From NCBI RefSeq assembly GCF_003063505.1, contig NZ_NERW01000002.1, forward strand, positions 124,001 through 188,000: DNA of 64,000 nt, written 5' to 3'. A program made the position numbers and the translations under genes. The notes under the pieces are model-generated. The model saw only the letters and a program-made list of their open reading frames with translations, was not told where the DNA came from and did not search any database. Origin of the DNA: Limnohabitans sp. T6-20. Its GTDB lineage: Bacteria > Pseudomonadota > Gammaproteobacteria > Burkholderiales > Burkholderiaceae_C. Positions within the stretch are counted from its first letter, which is position 1. The number at the start of each line of letters is the position of its first letter. This document shows, piece after piece, positions 18,430 to 27,257 of the stretch.

Positions 18430-19761
18430 ATGACCACAGCGTTTCAGACCGAATCCGTCAGCACCGCACAAGCCTTGGCTTTGTTGCGCCAGCTCTACAA
18501 CGTGGCCGTGCAGCGGGCGTTGCCTCTGCACAACACGGCCGCCCATTTGCCCCCGCCACCGAAAGGCCGCACCTTGGTGCTGGGCGCTGGCAAAGCGGGC
18601 GGGGCGATGGCGCAGGCGGTAGAGGCTTGGTGGCCCAAAGACGCGCCGCTGTCGGGTCTGGTGGTCACGCGCTATGGCCACACGCCGCCACGTCCAGCGG
18701 GTTTGTCCGAGCGCATCGAGGTGGTGGAGGCTTCGCACCCGGTGCCCGATGCGGCGGGTCTGCAAGCGGCCGAGCGGATTTTGGAATTGACAAAAGGCCT
18801 GACAGCCGATGACCTGGTGCTTTGCCTGATTTCGGGCGGCGGCTCGTCGCTGCTGACTTTGCCTGCAGAGGGCATCAGCCTGCAACTCAAGCAAGACATC
18901 AACCGCCAGCTGCTGGCCAGCGGAGCCAACATTGCCGAGATGAATTGCCTGCGCAAACACCTTTCGCGCATCAAGGGCGGGCGTCTGGCGGCAGCTTGCG
19001 CGCCGGCTCGGGTGGTCACTCTCACCATCAGCGATGTGACGGGCGATGACCCGTCCATCATCGCCAGCGGCCCCACGGTGGCCGACGCCACCACCTGCGC
19101 CGACGCGCTGGCCATCTTGCAATGCTACGCGATTGCTGTGCCGCCCGATGTGTTACAAGCTTTGCAGGCAGGTACATGGGAAACGCCCAAACCCGGCTCG
19201 CCCGTGTTTGCGGGCCATGCCCTGCACATGATCGCCACGCCCCAGCAGTCGCTGGAAGCAGCGGCCGAGGCAGCCCGGGCCCAAGGCTTGAACGCCTACA
19301 TCTTGAGCGACGAGATCGAGGGCGAGTCGCGCGAGGTGGGCAAGGTGCACGCCGCACTCGCGCGGACGGCAGCCAAAGGGCAGGGGCCATTTCAAAAGCC
19401 TTGCGTGATTTTGAGCGGTGGTGAAACCACCGTGACCATCAAACCCCAGCCTGCGGGCACGCCACGTGGACGCGGCGGTCGGGCGGGTGAGTTTTGCATG
19501 GGCCTGGCCCAGGCCCTGCAAGGCCAGCAAGGTGTGTGGGCTTTGGCCGCTGACACCGATGGCATCGACGGCATCGAAGACAACGCGGGTGCGCAAGTGA
19601 CGCCCGACACTCTGGCGCGGGCAGCCGCGCTGGGTCATAAGGTGGACGAACATTTGCAGCGCAACGATGCTTATGGCTTTTTTGAACCCTTGGGTGATCT
19701 GGTCATCACGGGCCCCACGCACACCAATGTGAATGATTTCAGGGCGATTTTGGTGGTCTGA
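18430..19761 (+). CDS. Glycerate 2-kinase (MOFRL family)
   Basis: A 443-residue protein of the GckA/TtuD group, formerly called hydroxypyruvate reductase. The N-terminal DUF4147 part has GRTLVLGAGKAGGAMA, the SGGGSSLLTLPA loop and LRKHLSRIKGGRLA. The C-terminal MOFRL domain has ILSGGETTVT, GGRAGEFCMG, ADTDGIDG and ITGPTHTNVND, where the conserved residues of the family lie. It phosphorylates D-glycerate with ATP to 2-phosphoglycerate. In purine or allantoin degradation this recycles glyoxylate through glycerate, which explains its position beside the 8-oxoguanine deaminase. Confidence 0.92.
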   Translation: MTTAFQTESVSTAQALALLRQLYNVAVQRALPLHNTAAHLPPPPKGRTLVLGAGKAGGAMAQAVEAWWPKDAPLSGLVVTRYGHTPPRPAGLSERIEVVEASHPVPDAAGLQAAERILELTKGLTADDLVLCLISGGGSSLLTLPAEGISLQLKQDINRQLLASGANIAEMNCLRKHLSRIKGGRLAAACAPARVVTLTISDVTGDDPSIIASGPTVADATTCADALAILQCYAIAVPPDVLQALQAGTWETPKPGSPVFAGHALHMIATPQQSLEAAAEAARAQGLNAYILSDEIEGESREVGKVHAALARTAAKGQGPFQKPCVILSGGETTVTIKPQPAGTPRGRGGRAGEFCMGLAQALQGQQGVWALAADTDGIDGIEDNAGAQVTPDTLARAAALGHKVDEHLQRNDAYGFFEPLGDLVITGPTHTNVNDFRAILVV

Positions 19762-19864
19762 TTTGAGGAAAATCGGACGACCGCCACAAGTCGCGTGAAG
19801 GCAAGCGGGGTATTGATGTGCGTCAAACCTGCAGGCCCTGTGCTCTGGCACATTCAGGGCCATC

Positions 19865-20491
19865 ATGTTGGATACTTCTTTGCCCCTTTTGTCCGAAGCC
19901 GCTGCCTGTCAGGAGGCCGGTACCGTCTTGTTGCGCCGTGGCGATTCGGTCGACCGCATCGTGCACGTGATGCAGGGTCGGGTGGTTTTGGGGGTGATGA
20001 CGCAAGGTGAAATAACCCACCAATTGGGTGTGGTCGAAGGGCCTTTTTGGCTGGAGGCCGCTTCGGGCTTGTTGGGCTTGCCGCACGCGTTAGACGCTGT
20101 GGCCGAAACACCTGTGCAGCTGCAATATGTCAGCGTGCCCGACTTCGTGGCCCAAGTAAAAGCCTTGCCTGAGGCTTCGCAAAACCTGTTGATGGACATG
20201 GCGCGCTCGCAGCGCCAACAAACCGAGCTGGGTGTGAGCCGCCTGGCCAAGGACGCCGATGCGCGCTGCGCTGAATGGTTGCTGCGTCATGCCGAGACCA
20301 ATGCGCTGGCCGGTGGTCTGGCCGTCACCTTGCGTGAACGCAAACGCACCATCGCGGCCCAATTGGGTATTGCGCCAGAAACTTTTTCGCGGGTGCTGCG
20401 CCATTTGCGTGAGCGGCAGCTCATCAGTGGTGGTGGGCGTGTGCTGGGTTTGCCCAATCCGCAAGCCCTGCGCGATTTGGCTGGGGTCTGA
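19865..20491 (+). CDS. Crp/Fnr-family transcriptional regulator
   Basis: A 208-residue protein with an N-terminal cyclic-nucleotide-binding-like beta barrel (GTVLLRRGDSVDRIVHVMQG) and a C-terminal winged helix with RKRTIAAQLGIAPETFSRVL as recognition region near residues 155-175. No Cys cluster of the Fnr type is present (only two isolated cysteines), so oxygen sensing by iron-sulfur is unlikely. The effector is unknown. It lies downstream of the glycerate kinase and upstream of a thioredoxin-like gene in the same direction, with 103 and 80 bases between, so it may have its own promoter. Confidence 0.9.
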   Translation: MLDTSLPLLSEAAACQEAGTVLLRRGDSVDRIVHVMQGRVVLGVMTQGEITHQLGVVEGPFWLEAASGLLGLPHALDAVAETPVQLQYVSVPDFVAQVKALPEASQNLLMDMARSQRQQTELGVSRLAKDADARCAEWLLRHAETNALAGGLAVTLRERKRTIAAQLGIAPETFSRVLRHLRERQLISGGGRVLGLPNPQALRDLAGV

Positions 20492-20571
20492 CCGCATTTT
20501 GCAAACCGGGGCGACGCTGACCCAAGCCAAGCTTGCAATACCATTGCGGATCAACGCTTTGTCAGTTCAAC

Positions 20572-20901
20572 ATGCCAGCCCCTTACCTCAGTGAAATTGA
20601 AGCCCCCAGCCGCGCCGATGTGGACGCTTTGCGTGGCTTGACCCTGCTCGAATTTGGCACCAATTGGTGCGGCCATTGCCGCGCTGCCCAGCCTGTCGTG
20701 AACCAAGGGCTGGCAGACCACCCCCAATGGCAACACCTCAAGGTGGAAGACGGCTCGGGCCGTGCGCTGGGGCGTTCTTTTCGCGTCAAACTTTGGCCCA
20801 CGCTGGTTTTCTTGCGCGACGGCCAGGAAATTGCCCGGCTGGTGCGGCCCACATCGTTGACTGAATTGAATGCTGTTTGGGCTGACCTGAACAGGGTTTG
20901 A
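20572..20901 (+). CDS. Thioredoxin-like protein with WCGHC site
   Basis: A 109-residue thioredoxin-fold protein, starting at ATG 20572 (MPAPYLSEIE). The active site is NWCGHCRAAQ with Cys33 and Cys36; the usual WCGPC of thioredoxin is replaced by WCGHC as in DsbA- or PDI-like proteins. The cis-Pro loop is in KLWPTLVF. No signal peptide is seen, so it is cytoplasmic. The substrate is unknown. The in-frame ATG at 20533 would add 13 residues from the preceding intergenic stretch and is unlikely. It precedes the manganese riboswitch but no direct link is evident. Confidence 0.87.
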   Translation: MPAPYLSEIEAPSRADVDALRGLTLLEFGTNWCGHCRAAQPVVNQGLADHPQWQHLKVEDGSGRALGRSFRVKLWPTLVFLRDGQEIARLVRPTSLTELNAVWADLNRV

Positions 20902-20954
20902 TCGCTGGCGTGTTGGCCCTTTTGGGGCACACGCGCATGATAAGATCGCCGCCG

Positions 20955-21062
20955 TCACTGGGGAGTAGCCGCTCTTTCACCCAAGAGGCTTGCGTCAACA
21001 TACTTGGTCTTTTTGGACCATGGCGCAAGCAGCACCGTGCCTGGCAAGACCTTTGACCATGA
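20955..21062 (+). ncRNA. yybP-ykoY manganese riboswitch
   Basis: The leader of the GDT1-type gene holds the conserved pieces of the yybP-ykoY aptamer in order: CACTGGGGAGTAGCC (20957-20970), CGTCAACATAC (20993-21003), GGCGCAAGCAGCAC (21022-21034) and CCTGGCAAGACCTTTGACC (21040-21058). These are the L1/L3 metal-binding and flanking elements of the class. A short hairpin CTCCG/CGGAG follows at 21067-21081 and may belong to the expression platform. The class senses Mn2+ and turns on Mn export genes; the downstream gene fits exactly. The 5' boundary is approximate. Confidence 0.92.
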
Positions 21063-21127
21063 TGCCTCCGTTCAGGCCGGAGATGCGTCGTGGTCATTCG
21101 TTTTTTTGATCCGGCCTTGGAGTCTTC

Positions 21128-21706
21128 ATGGAATCCCTTCTCGTCTCAACTGGCGTTGTGGCACTCGCTGAAATTGGCGACAAAACCCAGCTTCTCGCGT
21201 TCATCCTCGCAGCGCGCTTCAAAAAACCCCTTCCCATCATCGCCGGCATTCTGGCGGCCACCATCGTCAACCACGGTTTGGCCGGTGCTTTGGGTGCCTG
21301 GATCACCTCTGCCATCAGTCCCGAAGTGCTGCGGTGGGTGTTGGGTGCTTCTTTCATCGGCATGGCCATCTGGACGATGATCCCCGATGAAATCGAAGAA
21401 GATGAAACCCAGGTGGCCAAGCGCTTCGGTGTTTTCGGTGCCACGCTGATCACCTTCTTTTTGGCTGAAATGGGCGACAAGACACAGATCGCCACGGTGG
21501 CCATGGCGGCACACTACGCATCCCCCGTGATGGTGGTGATCGGCACCACACTGGGCATGCTGATTGCCGACGTGCCTGCGGTCTTTGTGGGTGACAAACT
21601 GGCCAACAAGATTCCAATGAAACTCGTGCACTCGATTGCTGCAGGTGTCTTTGCCATTTTGGGTGTGGCGACGCTGCTGGGCGCTGGTGCCCGGTTTGGT
21701 ATCTGA
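21128..21706 (+). CDS. TMEM165/GDT1-family (UPF0016) manganese exporter
   Basis: A 192-residue inner-membrane protein with six predicted helices in two repeats. Each repeat carries the family motif: AEIGDKTQLL near residue 15 and AEMGDKTQIA near residue 117; the Glu and Asp residues coordinate the transported cation. Bacterial relatives such as MneA of Vibrio export Mn2+. It sits directly behind a yybP-ykoY riboswitch, so expression should rise with intracellular manganese. The next gene, a His-tailed EamA permease, begins 22 bases later and is probably co-transcribed. Confidence 0.94.
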   Translation: MESLLVSTGVVALAEIGDKTQLLAFILAARFKKPLPIIAGILAATIVNHGLAGALGAWITSAISPEVLRWVLGASFIGMAIWTMIPDEIEEDETQVAKRFGVFGATLITFFLAEMGDKTQIATVAMAAHYASPVMVVIGTTLGMLIADVPAVFVGDKLANKIPMKLVHSIAAGVFAILGVATLLGAGARFGI

Positions 21707-21728
21707 CACAGCAACTGAGGATCGGTTC

Positions 21729-22769
21729 ATGCGCCACAGTGTTTTATTTGCCCTGAGCGCTGCCGCTTTGTTTGGTGTCAGCACACCGGTTGCCAAACTG
21801 CTGGTTGGAGAAATCTCTCCGCTTTTGTTGGGCGGGCTGTTGTATCTGGGCAGCGGCCTGGGTCTGGCTGTCATCAGGCTGGTGCGTGACCGAGGTTGGA
21901 AGACCTCAGGGCTCTTGGTGCACGAATGGCCATGGCTTTTGGGGGCCATTGTGTTTGGTGGCGTGTTGGGTCCGGTGGCGCTGATGGTCGGCCTGACCTA
22001 CACCAGTGGTTCGGTGGCCTCTCTTTTGTTGAACCTCGAATCCGTACTCACGGCGGTGCTGGCCTGGCTGGCTTTCAAGGAAAACGCCGATCGGCGCGTG
22101 GTGTTGGGCATGTTGGCCATCGTCTCAGGCGGGTTGGTGTTGTCGTGGCCTCTTGGGCAGATGGGCTCAGCGCACTGGATGGGGCCCGCCGCCATCGCCT
22201 TGGCGTGTTTGTGTTGGGCCATCGACAACAACCTGACCCGCAAAGTCTCTGCGTCCGATGCCTTGTTCATCGCGAGCACCAAAGGCTTGATGGCGGGCGG
22301 GGTCAACACCACGATCGCGCTGGCGATTGGCTTGGCCTTGCCCGACGCGGCCACGCTCTCGGTGACCTTGTTGGTCGGGTTGGTCGGTTATGGCCTCAGT
22401 CTGGTCTTGTTTGTGTTGGCTTTGCGTGGCTTGGGCGCCGCACGCACAGGGGCCTATTTTTCAACGGCGCCGTTCATGGGGGCGGCTGTGGCGGTGCTCT
22501 TTTGGGGTGAAGCAACATCGCCCTTGTCTTGGTTGGCCTGTGTTTTGATGGGGCTTGGCGTCTGGTTGCACCTGAGCGAGCGGCATGAGCATGAACACAC
22601 CCACGAGCCGCTAGAACACATGCATCAGCACCGGCATGACGAACACCATCAACATGCGCATGACGTTGCTTGGGATGGCGCGCAGCCGCACAGCCACTGG
22701 CATGTTCACCAAGCCATGTCGCACAAACATCCGCATTTTCCGGACATTCACCATCGGCACAGCCACTGA
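21729..22769 (+). CDS. EamA-family permease with His-rich C-terminal tail
   Basis: A 346-residue DMT-superfamily transporter with ten helices in two EamA repeats (AALFGVSTPVAKLL; the second ends WLACVLMGLGVWLHL). After the last helix comes a cytoplasmic tail of about 65 residues with more than 20 histidines (HEHEHTHEP, HRHDEHHQHAHD, ending HHRHSH), which is likely to bind metal ions. Canonical EamA proteins stop near residue 290. Its position behind the Mn riboswitch and exporter suggests a metal-related role. The ATG at 21729 follows the exporter by 22 bases; the in-frame start at 21636 overlaps it and is rejected. Confidence 0.88.
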   Translation: MRHSVLFALSAAALFGVSTPVAKLLVGEISPLLLGGLLYLGSGLGLAVIRLVRDRGWKTSGLLVHEWPWLLGAIVFGGVLGPVALMVGLTYTSGSVASLLLNLESVLTAVLAWLAFKENADRRVVLGMLAIVSGGLVLSWPLGQMGSAHWMGPAAIALACLCWAIDNNLTRKVSASDALFIASTKGLMAGGVNTTIALAIGLALPDAATLSVTLLVGLVGYGLSLVLFVLALRGLGAARTGAYFSTAPFMGAAVAVLFWGEATSPLSWLACVLMGLGVWLHLSERHEHEHTHEPLEHMHQHRHDEHHQHAHDVAWDGAQPHSHWHVHQAMSHKHPHFPDIHHRHSH

Positions 22770-22883
22770 GGTTTGACTTGTTTCGCCGCCCCTCACAGCG
22801 CGTCGCATTCAGGGGGCGATTTCCAGACTGTTGGGTTGGCGTGTCTGGGGCTGTGACGTGCAGACTCGGCTGCAAGCCATGCT

Positions 22884-23120
22884 TTACCCCGCCAACAAAG
22901 CACCTGCATCCTCGTACCAAAACATCAGCGCTGCGTCGTAGCTCTCCCACACGCAGCCGTTGCAGCCGCGTCCGCAACACGATGTGGGCTCGGGTGGTGG
23001 TTCCCTGAAGTCGTGGCCTGCCGCTTGCAGGCGTTCCTGAAATTGCGCAATGCCCCGGCGCACGGAAGCGCGCTGGGCCTGGTAGGGGTCGATGATGGGG
23101 TGCTCGTTGCCTTCGGTCAT
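22884..23120 (-). CDS. Oxidoreductase-like domain protein (Cys-rich, OXLD1-like)
   Basis: A 78-residue protein of unknown function with the PPPEPTSCCGRGCNGCVW motif, the signature of the 'oxidoreductase-like' N-terminal domain (PF09791 type) also seen in mitochondrial OXLD1. The four cysteines in CC-x3-C-x2-C could bind a metal or iron-sulfur centre. ATG at 23120 is preferred; a TTG at 23126 adds two residues. It lies 24 bases beyond the guaD stop on the same strand, so it is probably co-transcribed with guanine deaminase, with one repeat element between them. Confidence 0.8.
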   Translation of the reverse strand: MTEGNEHPIIDPYQAQRASVRRGIAQFQERLQAAGHDFREPPPEPTSCCGRGCNGCVWESYDAALMFWYEDAGALLAG

Positions 23121-23128
23121 GTCCAATT

Positions 23129-23148
23129 GTCGGTCAGCGCCGACCTAC
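23129..23148. repeat. Single GTAGGTCGG-family repeat, overlapping the guaD stop
   Basis: Read on the minus strand, GTAGGTCGGCGCTGACCGAC shares its head with the elements at 8084-8158 and 46839-46899 and has a GTCGG/CCGAC dyad with a shorter loop. The TAG within it (23145-23147) is the stop codon of guanine deaminase. Confidence 0.55.
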
Positions 23149-24479
23149 CGATCGACGTTCACGGCTTGCCCTTGCACCACCGTGTGTGCAATCAGGCGCT
23201 CGTCGCCCAGCACGATCATGGCAAACAGCCACTCCGCCAGGGTTTCGGTTTGTGCGCTGCGGCGTGCCAGCAGGGGCGTGGCTTTGGGGTTGAGCACCAC
23301 AAAGTCGGCTTCGCAGCCGGGCAGCAGGTTGCCCACTTGCCCGCTCAAGTCGAGTGCAGCGGCTGCACCCGCTGTGTGTTGCCACCACAGGTGCTCGGGA
23401 GTCAGGCTGATGCCCGGGCGGCCCACACTCTGCCGTGCCACAGTGTAGGCCGCGTGCATGGTGTGAAAGGGGCTGAAGCTGGTGCCGCCGCCCACATCGC
23501 TGGCCAGGCCATAGTGCAGACCTGCCGCATCGGATGCCACATAGTCAAAAAAGCCACTGCCCAAAAACAGGTTGCTGGTGGGGCTCACGGCCGCGGTCGC
23601 GCCGACTTCGGCCATGCGCCGGCGATCAGTCTCGTCCAGGTAAATGCAATGCGCGTAGACCGAGCGTTGGCGCAAGAGGCCTGCGCGGTCGTACACGTCC
23701 AGATAGCTGCGCGCCTCAGGGAACAGTTCATGCACCCAACGGATTTCGTCCAGGTTTTCGGCCACATGCGACTGCACCCACACATCGGGGAATTGCTGAG
23801 CGATCTCGCCCGCGCCGTGCAATTGCGCCTGTGTGCTGGTGGGGGCAAAGCGCGGCGTGATGGCGTAGCCCAGGCGGTCTACACCGTGCCAGCGGCGGAT
23901 CAGGTCTTCCGTCTGGCGCAAGCTCAAGTCGGTATCGGTGTCGCGCAGGCCGTCGGGGCTGTGGCGGTCTTGCAGCACTTTGCCGGTGATCATGCGCAGG
24001 CGGCGCTTTTGCGCCACGCTCATGAAGGTATCCACCGATTCGGGGTGTGCCGTGGCAAAGCACAGCGCGGTGGTCACGCCGTGGCGCATCAGTTCATCCA
24101 GAAAAAAGCCCGTGACCTCGGTCGCATAAGCCGGGTCGGCAAACTGCTTTTCGTGCGGAAAGGTGTAGTGCTCCAGCCAGGGCAGCAGGCCGTCGGCGGG
24201 TGAGCCGATCACATCGGTTTGCGGGTAGTGGATGTGCAAATCGACAAAGCCCGGCGCGATGCACAGGCCGGGCCAGTGGGTGACGGGCAGGTCGGGGTAG
24301 TGCGGCGCGAGGTCGCGGTAGGGACCGATGGCTTGGATGCGCACGATGCCGTCGGACTCGCGGGCAGTGACCAGCAGGCCGTCGGCTTCGTGGCGGGCTT
24401 TCGGCTGGGCCGGGTCGGCAAACCACAGCAAGCTGGCTCGCCAGCCTTGGCGTTCGGTCAGTTGGGCGTCGTGGGGCAT
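23145..24479 (-). CDS. guaD: Guanine deaminase
   Basis: A 444-residue zinc amidohydrolase (ATG 24479; TTG at 24497 is possible). PGFVDLHIHYPQTDVIGSP gives the His82/His84 metal pair and the guanine-deaminase-specific YPQ segment. Further motifs are TPRFAPTST, QSHVAENLDEI, YAHCIYLDETD and ASDVGGGTSFSPFHTM, where the Asp ligand lies. It converts guanine to xanthine and ammonia, feeding XdhAB. The C-terminus ends at a stop codon inside a GTAGGTCGG-type repeat. It is divergent from the BMP-type ABC importer, with 167 bases between starts. Confidence 0.94.
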   Translation of the reverse strand: MPHDAQLTERQGWRASLLWFADPAQPKARHEADGLLVTARESDGIVRIQAIGPYRDLAPHYPDLPVTHWPGLCIAPGFVDLHIHYPQTDVIGSPADGLLPWLEHYTFPHEKQFADPAYATEVTGFFLDELMRHGVTTALCFATAHPESVDTFMSVAQKRRLRMITGKVLQDRHSPDGLRDTDTDLSLRQTEDLIRRWHGVDRLGYAITPRFAPTSTQAQLHGAGEIAQQFPDVWVQSHVAENLDEIRWVHELFPEARSYLDVYDRAGLLRQRSVYAHCIYLDETDRRRMAEVGATAAVSPTSNLFLGSGFFDYVASDAAGLHYGLASDVGGGTSFSPFHTMHAAYTVARQSVGRPGISLTPEHLWWQHTAGAAAALDLSGQVGNLLPGCEADFVVLNPKATPLLARRSAQTETLAEWLFAMIVLGDERLIAHTVVQGQAVNVDR

Positions 24480-24646
24480 GGGGCGGTTGTCGGGCAATCA
24501 GGGGTGAATACGGGGATAAACACCCGGGAAAAGGGGGTGTTTGCAGTGGTACATTGTGCGGCAATCTCCTGGCTTGCAAGGGGGGTGCCAACGCTTCAGG
24601 CACAGACTTTGCAAGAGACTTATTCAGTTCCTCCATCGCACCCGAC

Positions 24647-26185
24647 ATGACCACCCCCCTTTTGTCTTTGCAGGGCATCACCAAACGCTATCCCGGCGTG
24701 GTGGCCAACCAGGGCGTGTCGCTCACCGTGATGCCCGGCCAGGCGCATGCCGTGCTGGGCGAAAACGGCGCAGGCAAATCCACGCTGATGAAAATCATTT
24801 ATGGCTCGGTCAAGCCCGACGAGGGCCAGGTATTTTTCAAAGGCCAGCCGGTCAGCATCCGCAACCCGCAAGAAGCGCGCAAGCTGGGCATCAGCATGGT
24901 GTTTCAGCATTTCAGCCTGTTTGACACGCTCACCGTGGCCGAAAACGTCTGGCTGGGTCTGGACAAAACCCTGAGCCTGGCCGAGGTGACGCGCCGCATC
25001 GAGGCCAAAGCGGCCGAATACGGCCTCAACATCGAAGCCGCCCGCCCGGTGCACACGCTGAGCGTGGGCGAGATGCAGCGCGTCGAGATCATCCGGGCGC
25101 TGCTGTCGGAGCCGCAACTGCTGATTCTGGACGAACCGACCTCGGTGCTGACGCCGCAAGCGGTTGAGAAACTCTTTGTGGTCCTGCACAAACTGGTCAG
25201 CCAGGGCGTGAGCATTTTGTACATCTCACACAAGTTGCACGAGATTCGCGCCCTGTGCAGCGCCTGCACCGTGCTGCGTGGCGGCAAAGTCACCGGTGTG
25301 TGCGACCCGCGTGAAGAGACCAACGCCAGCCTGAGCCGCCTGATGATCGGGGCCGAGCCGCCTGCGCTGGCCCCCACCCCCCGCACGCCGGGCGAGGTGG
25401 TGTTGTCGGTCAAGGGCCTGCAACTGCACAAGCAAGACCCGTTTGGTGTGGACCTGCAAGGCATCGACCTGCAAGTGCGCAGCGGCGAGGTCGTGGGCCT
25501 GGCCGGGGTCTCGGGCAATGGTCAGCGCGAACTGATGTGGGCCTTGTCGGGCGAAGACACCCGTGCGCCTGCGGCGGCCATCACGCTGGCGGGGCAGGGT
25601 GTGGGCCACTGGGCCCCGCGTGCGCGGCGCAGCCTGGGCCTGCACTTTGTGCCCGAAGAGCGCTTGGGCCGGGGGGCGGTGCCGTCCATGAGCCTGGCGC
25701 ACAACCTGTTGCTCACGCGCAGCGAGGCGCTGGGCGCGGGCGGCTGGATCCGCATGGGCGCACTGGCCGATCAGGCGCGCAGCATCATCGGGCGCTTCAA
25801 GGTCAAGGCCTCGGGGCCCGATGCCGCAGCGCGTTCGCTGTCGGGCGGCAATTTGCAAAAGTTCATTGTGGGGCGCGAGATCAGCGCGGCCCCGAAGCTG
25901 CTGATCGTTTCGCAACCCACCTGGGGTGTGGATGTGGGTGCAGCGGCGCAGATTCGCGCCGAGATATTGGCGCTGCGCGACGCGGGTTGCGCGGTGCTGG
26001 TGGTGAGTGAGGAGCTGGAAGAATTGTTTGAAATTTCCGATCGATTGCATGTGATCGCCAAGGGCCGCCTGTCGCCCTCGTTGCCCCGGGCCGAGGCCAC
26101 GGTGGAGCGGATTGGTGAATGGATGAGCGGCCTGTGGCCTGACGCGTCCGAGATGGCACAAGGAGTGCAACATGCTCAAGCTTGA
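24647..26185 (+). CDS. BMP-type ABC importer, tandem ATP-binding protein
   Basis: A 512-residue protein with two ABC domains, as in nucleoside and sugar importers. The first has Walker A LGENGAGKST (residues 38-47), signature LSVGEMQR and Walker B LLILDEPTS. The second has VSGNGQRE in place of a canonical Walker A, LSGGNLQK, and LLIVSQPTWG in place of Walker B, the normal degeneracy in this family. It energises two permeases and the lipoprotein receptor encoded downstream. The gene overlaps the first permease by 14 bases. It is divergent from guaD, supporting purine base or nucleoside import. Confidence 0.93.
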   Translation: MTTPLLSLQGITKRYPGVVANQGVSLTVMPGQAHAVLGENGAGKSTLMKIIYGSVKPDEGQVFFKGQPVSIRNPQEARKLGISMVFQHFSLFDTLTVAENVWLGLDKTLSLAEVTRRIEAKAAEYGLNIEAARPVHTLSVGEMQRVEIIRALLSEPQLLILDEPTSVLTPQAVEKLFVVLHKLVSQGVSILYISHKLHEIRALCSACTVLRGGKVTGVCDPREETNASLSRLMIGAEPPALAPTPRTPGEVVLSVKGLQLHKQDPFGVDLQGIDLQVRSGEVVGLAGVSGNGQRELMWALSGEDTRAPAAAITLAGQGVGHWAPRARRSLGLHFVPEERLGRGAVPSMSLAHNLLLTRSEALGAGGWIRMGALADQARSIIGRFKVKASGPDAAARSLSGGNLQKFIVGREISAAPKLLIVSQPTWGVDVGAAAQIRAEILALRDAGCAVLVVSEELEELFEISDRLHVIAKGRLSPSLPRAEATVERIGEWMSGLWPDASEMAQGVQHAQA

Positions 26186-27257
26186 AGCCCGTCCTCAGGC
26201 TTCGCGCCTGTGGACCTATGCCTCACCGGTGCTGGCCCTGGTGCTCACCGTGGTGTTGGGTGTGATTTTGTTCATTGCACTCGGCAAAGACCCGGTTCGT
26301 GCCTTACAGATGTTTTTCTGGGAGCCGATCAAATCGGGCTATGCCCTGGGTGAGCTGATGGTCAAGGCCACGCCGCTCTTGCTGATCGCGCTGGGGCTGG
26401 CGGTGTGCTTTCGCTCCAATGTGTGGAACATTGGGGCCGAGGGCCAGTTTGTCATTGGCGCGGTGTGCGCCGGGGGCGTGGCCATGCTGGCGGGCAAAGA
26501 CACGGGCCGCTGGGTGGTGCTGGCCATCATCGCAGCGGGTGTGCTGGGCGGCATGCTGTGGGCGGGCCTGACGGCTTTGTTGCGCGACCGCTTCAACGCC
26601 AGCGAAATTTTGGTCAGCCTGATGCTGGTCTATGTGGCCGACATGGTGCTGAGCTATCTGGTTTATGGCCCCTGGAAAGACCCGGCGGGCTACAACTTTC
26701 CGCAGACCAAAACCTTTGAGGCCGTGACGCAGATCCCGCGCCTGATGAGCGGCTCGCGCGTGAGCGTGGGCCTCTTGATCGCGCTGGCGGCGGCGGGGGC
26801 CTTGTGGGTGTTTTTGTTCCGCACCCGGGCGGGCTTTGCCCAGCAGGTGGGCGGGCTGGCACCGGATGCGGCGCGGTATGCGGGCTTTTCTTCGCGCAAG
26901 GCGCTGTGGGTGGCTTTGCTCACCTCGGGCGGTGCGGCGGGTTTGGCGGGCGCGCTGGAAGTGGCGGGGCCGATTGGGCAGCTGACGCCTTATGTGCCTG
27001 CGGGCTACGGATTTGCCGCCATCATCGTGGCCTTTGTCGGGCGCTTGCACCCGGCGGGTATGGTGCTGTCGGCGGTGCTGATGAGCATGTTTTACATCGG
27101 CGGCGAGCTGGCGCAATCGCGTCTGGGCCTGCCCAAGTCGATCACGGGCGTGTTTCAGGGCTTGCTGCTGTTTTGCCTGCTGGCGTGTGACACGCTGGTG
27201 GCCTACCGCTTGCGTTGGGTCGCTGCCCAGTCTGCGGTCCAAGGAGGGAAAGTCTGA
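26172..27257 (+). CDS. BMP-type ABC importer, permease 1
   Basis: A 361-residue inner-membrane protein with about ten helices of the branched-chain/ribose permease superfamily. The characteristic segments are FRSNVWNIGAEGQFVIGAV and ASEILVSLMLVYVADMVLSY, and a GYGFAAIIVAFVGRLHPAG segment near the end. It forms the translocation path together with the next gene. It starts inside the end of the ATPase gene and its TGA overlaps the ATG of permease 2 by one base, showing tight translational coupling. Confidence 0.93.
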   Translation: MLKLEARPQASRLWTYASPVLALVLTVVLGVILFIALGKDPVRALQMFFWEPIKSGYALGELMVKATPLLLIALGLAVCFRSNVWNIGAEGQFVIGAVCAGGVAMLAGKDTGRWVVLAIIAAGVLGGMLWAGLTALLRDRFNASEILVSLMLVYVADMVLSYLVYGPWKDPAGYNFPQTKTFEAVTQIPRLMSGSRVSVGLLIALAAAGALWVFLFRTRAGFAQQVGGLAPDAARYAGFSSRKALWVALLTSGGAAGLAGALEVAGPIGQLTPYVPAGYGFAAIIVAFVGRLHPAGMVLSAVLMSMFYIGGELAQSRLGLPKSITGVFQGLLLFCLLACDTLVAYRLRWVAAQSAVQGGKV

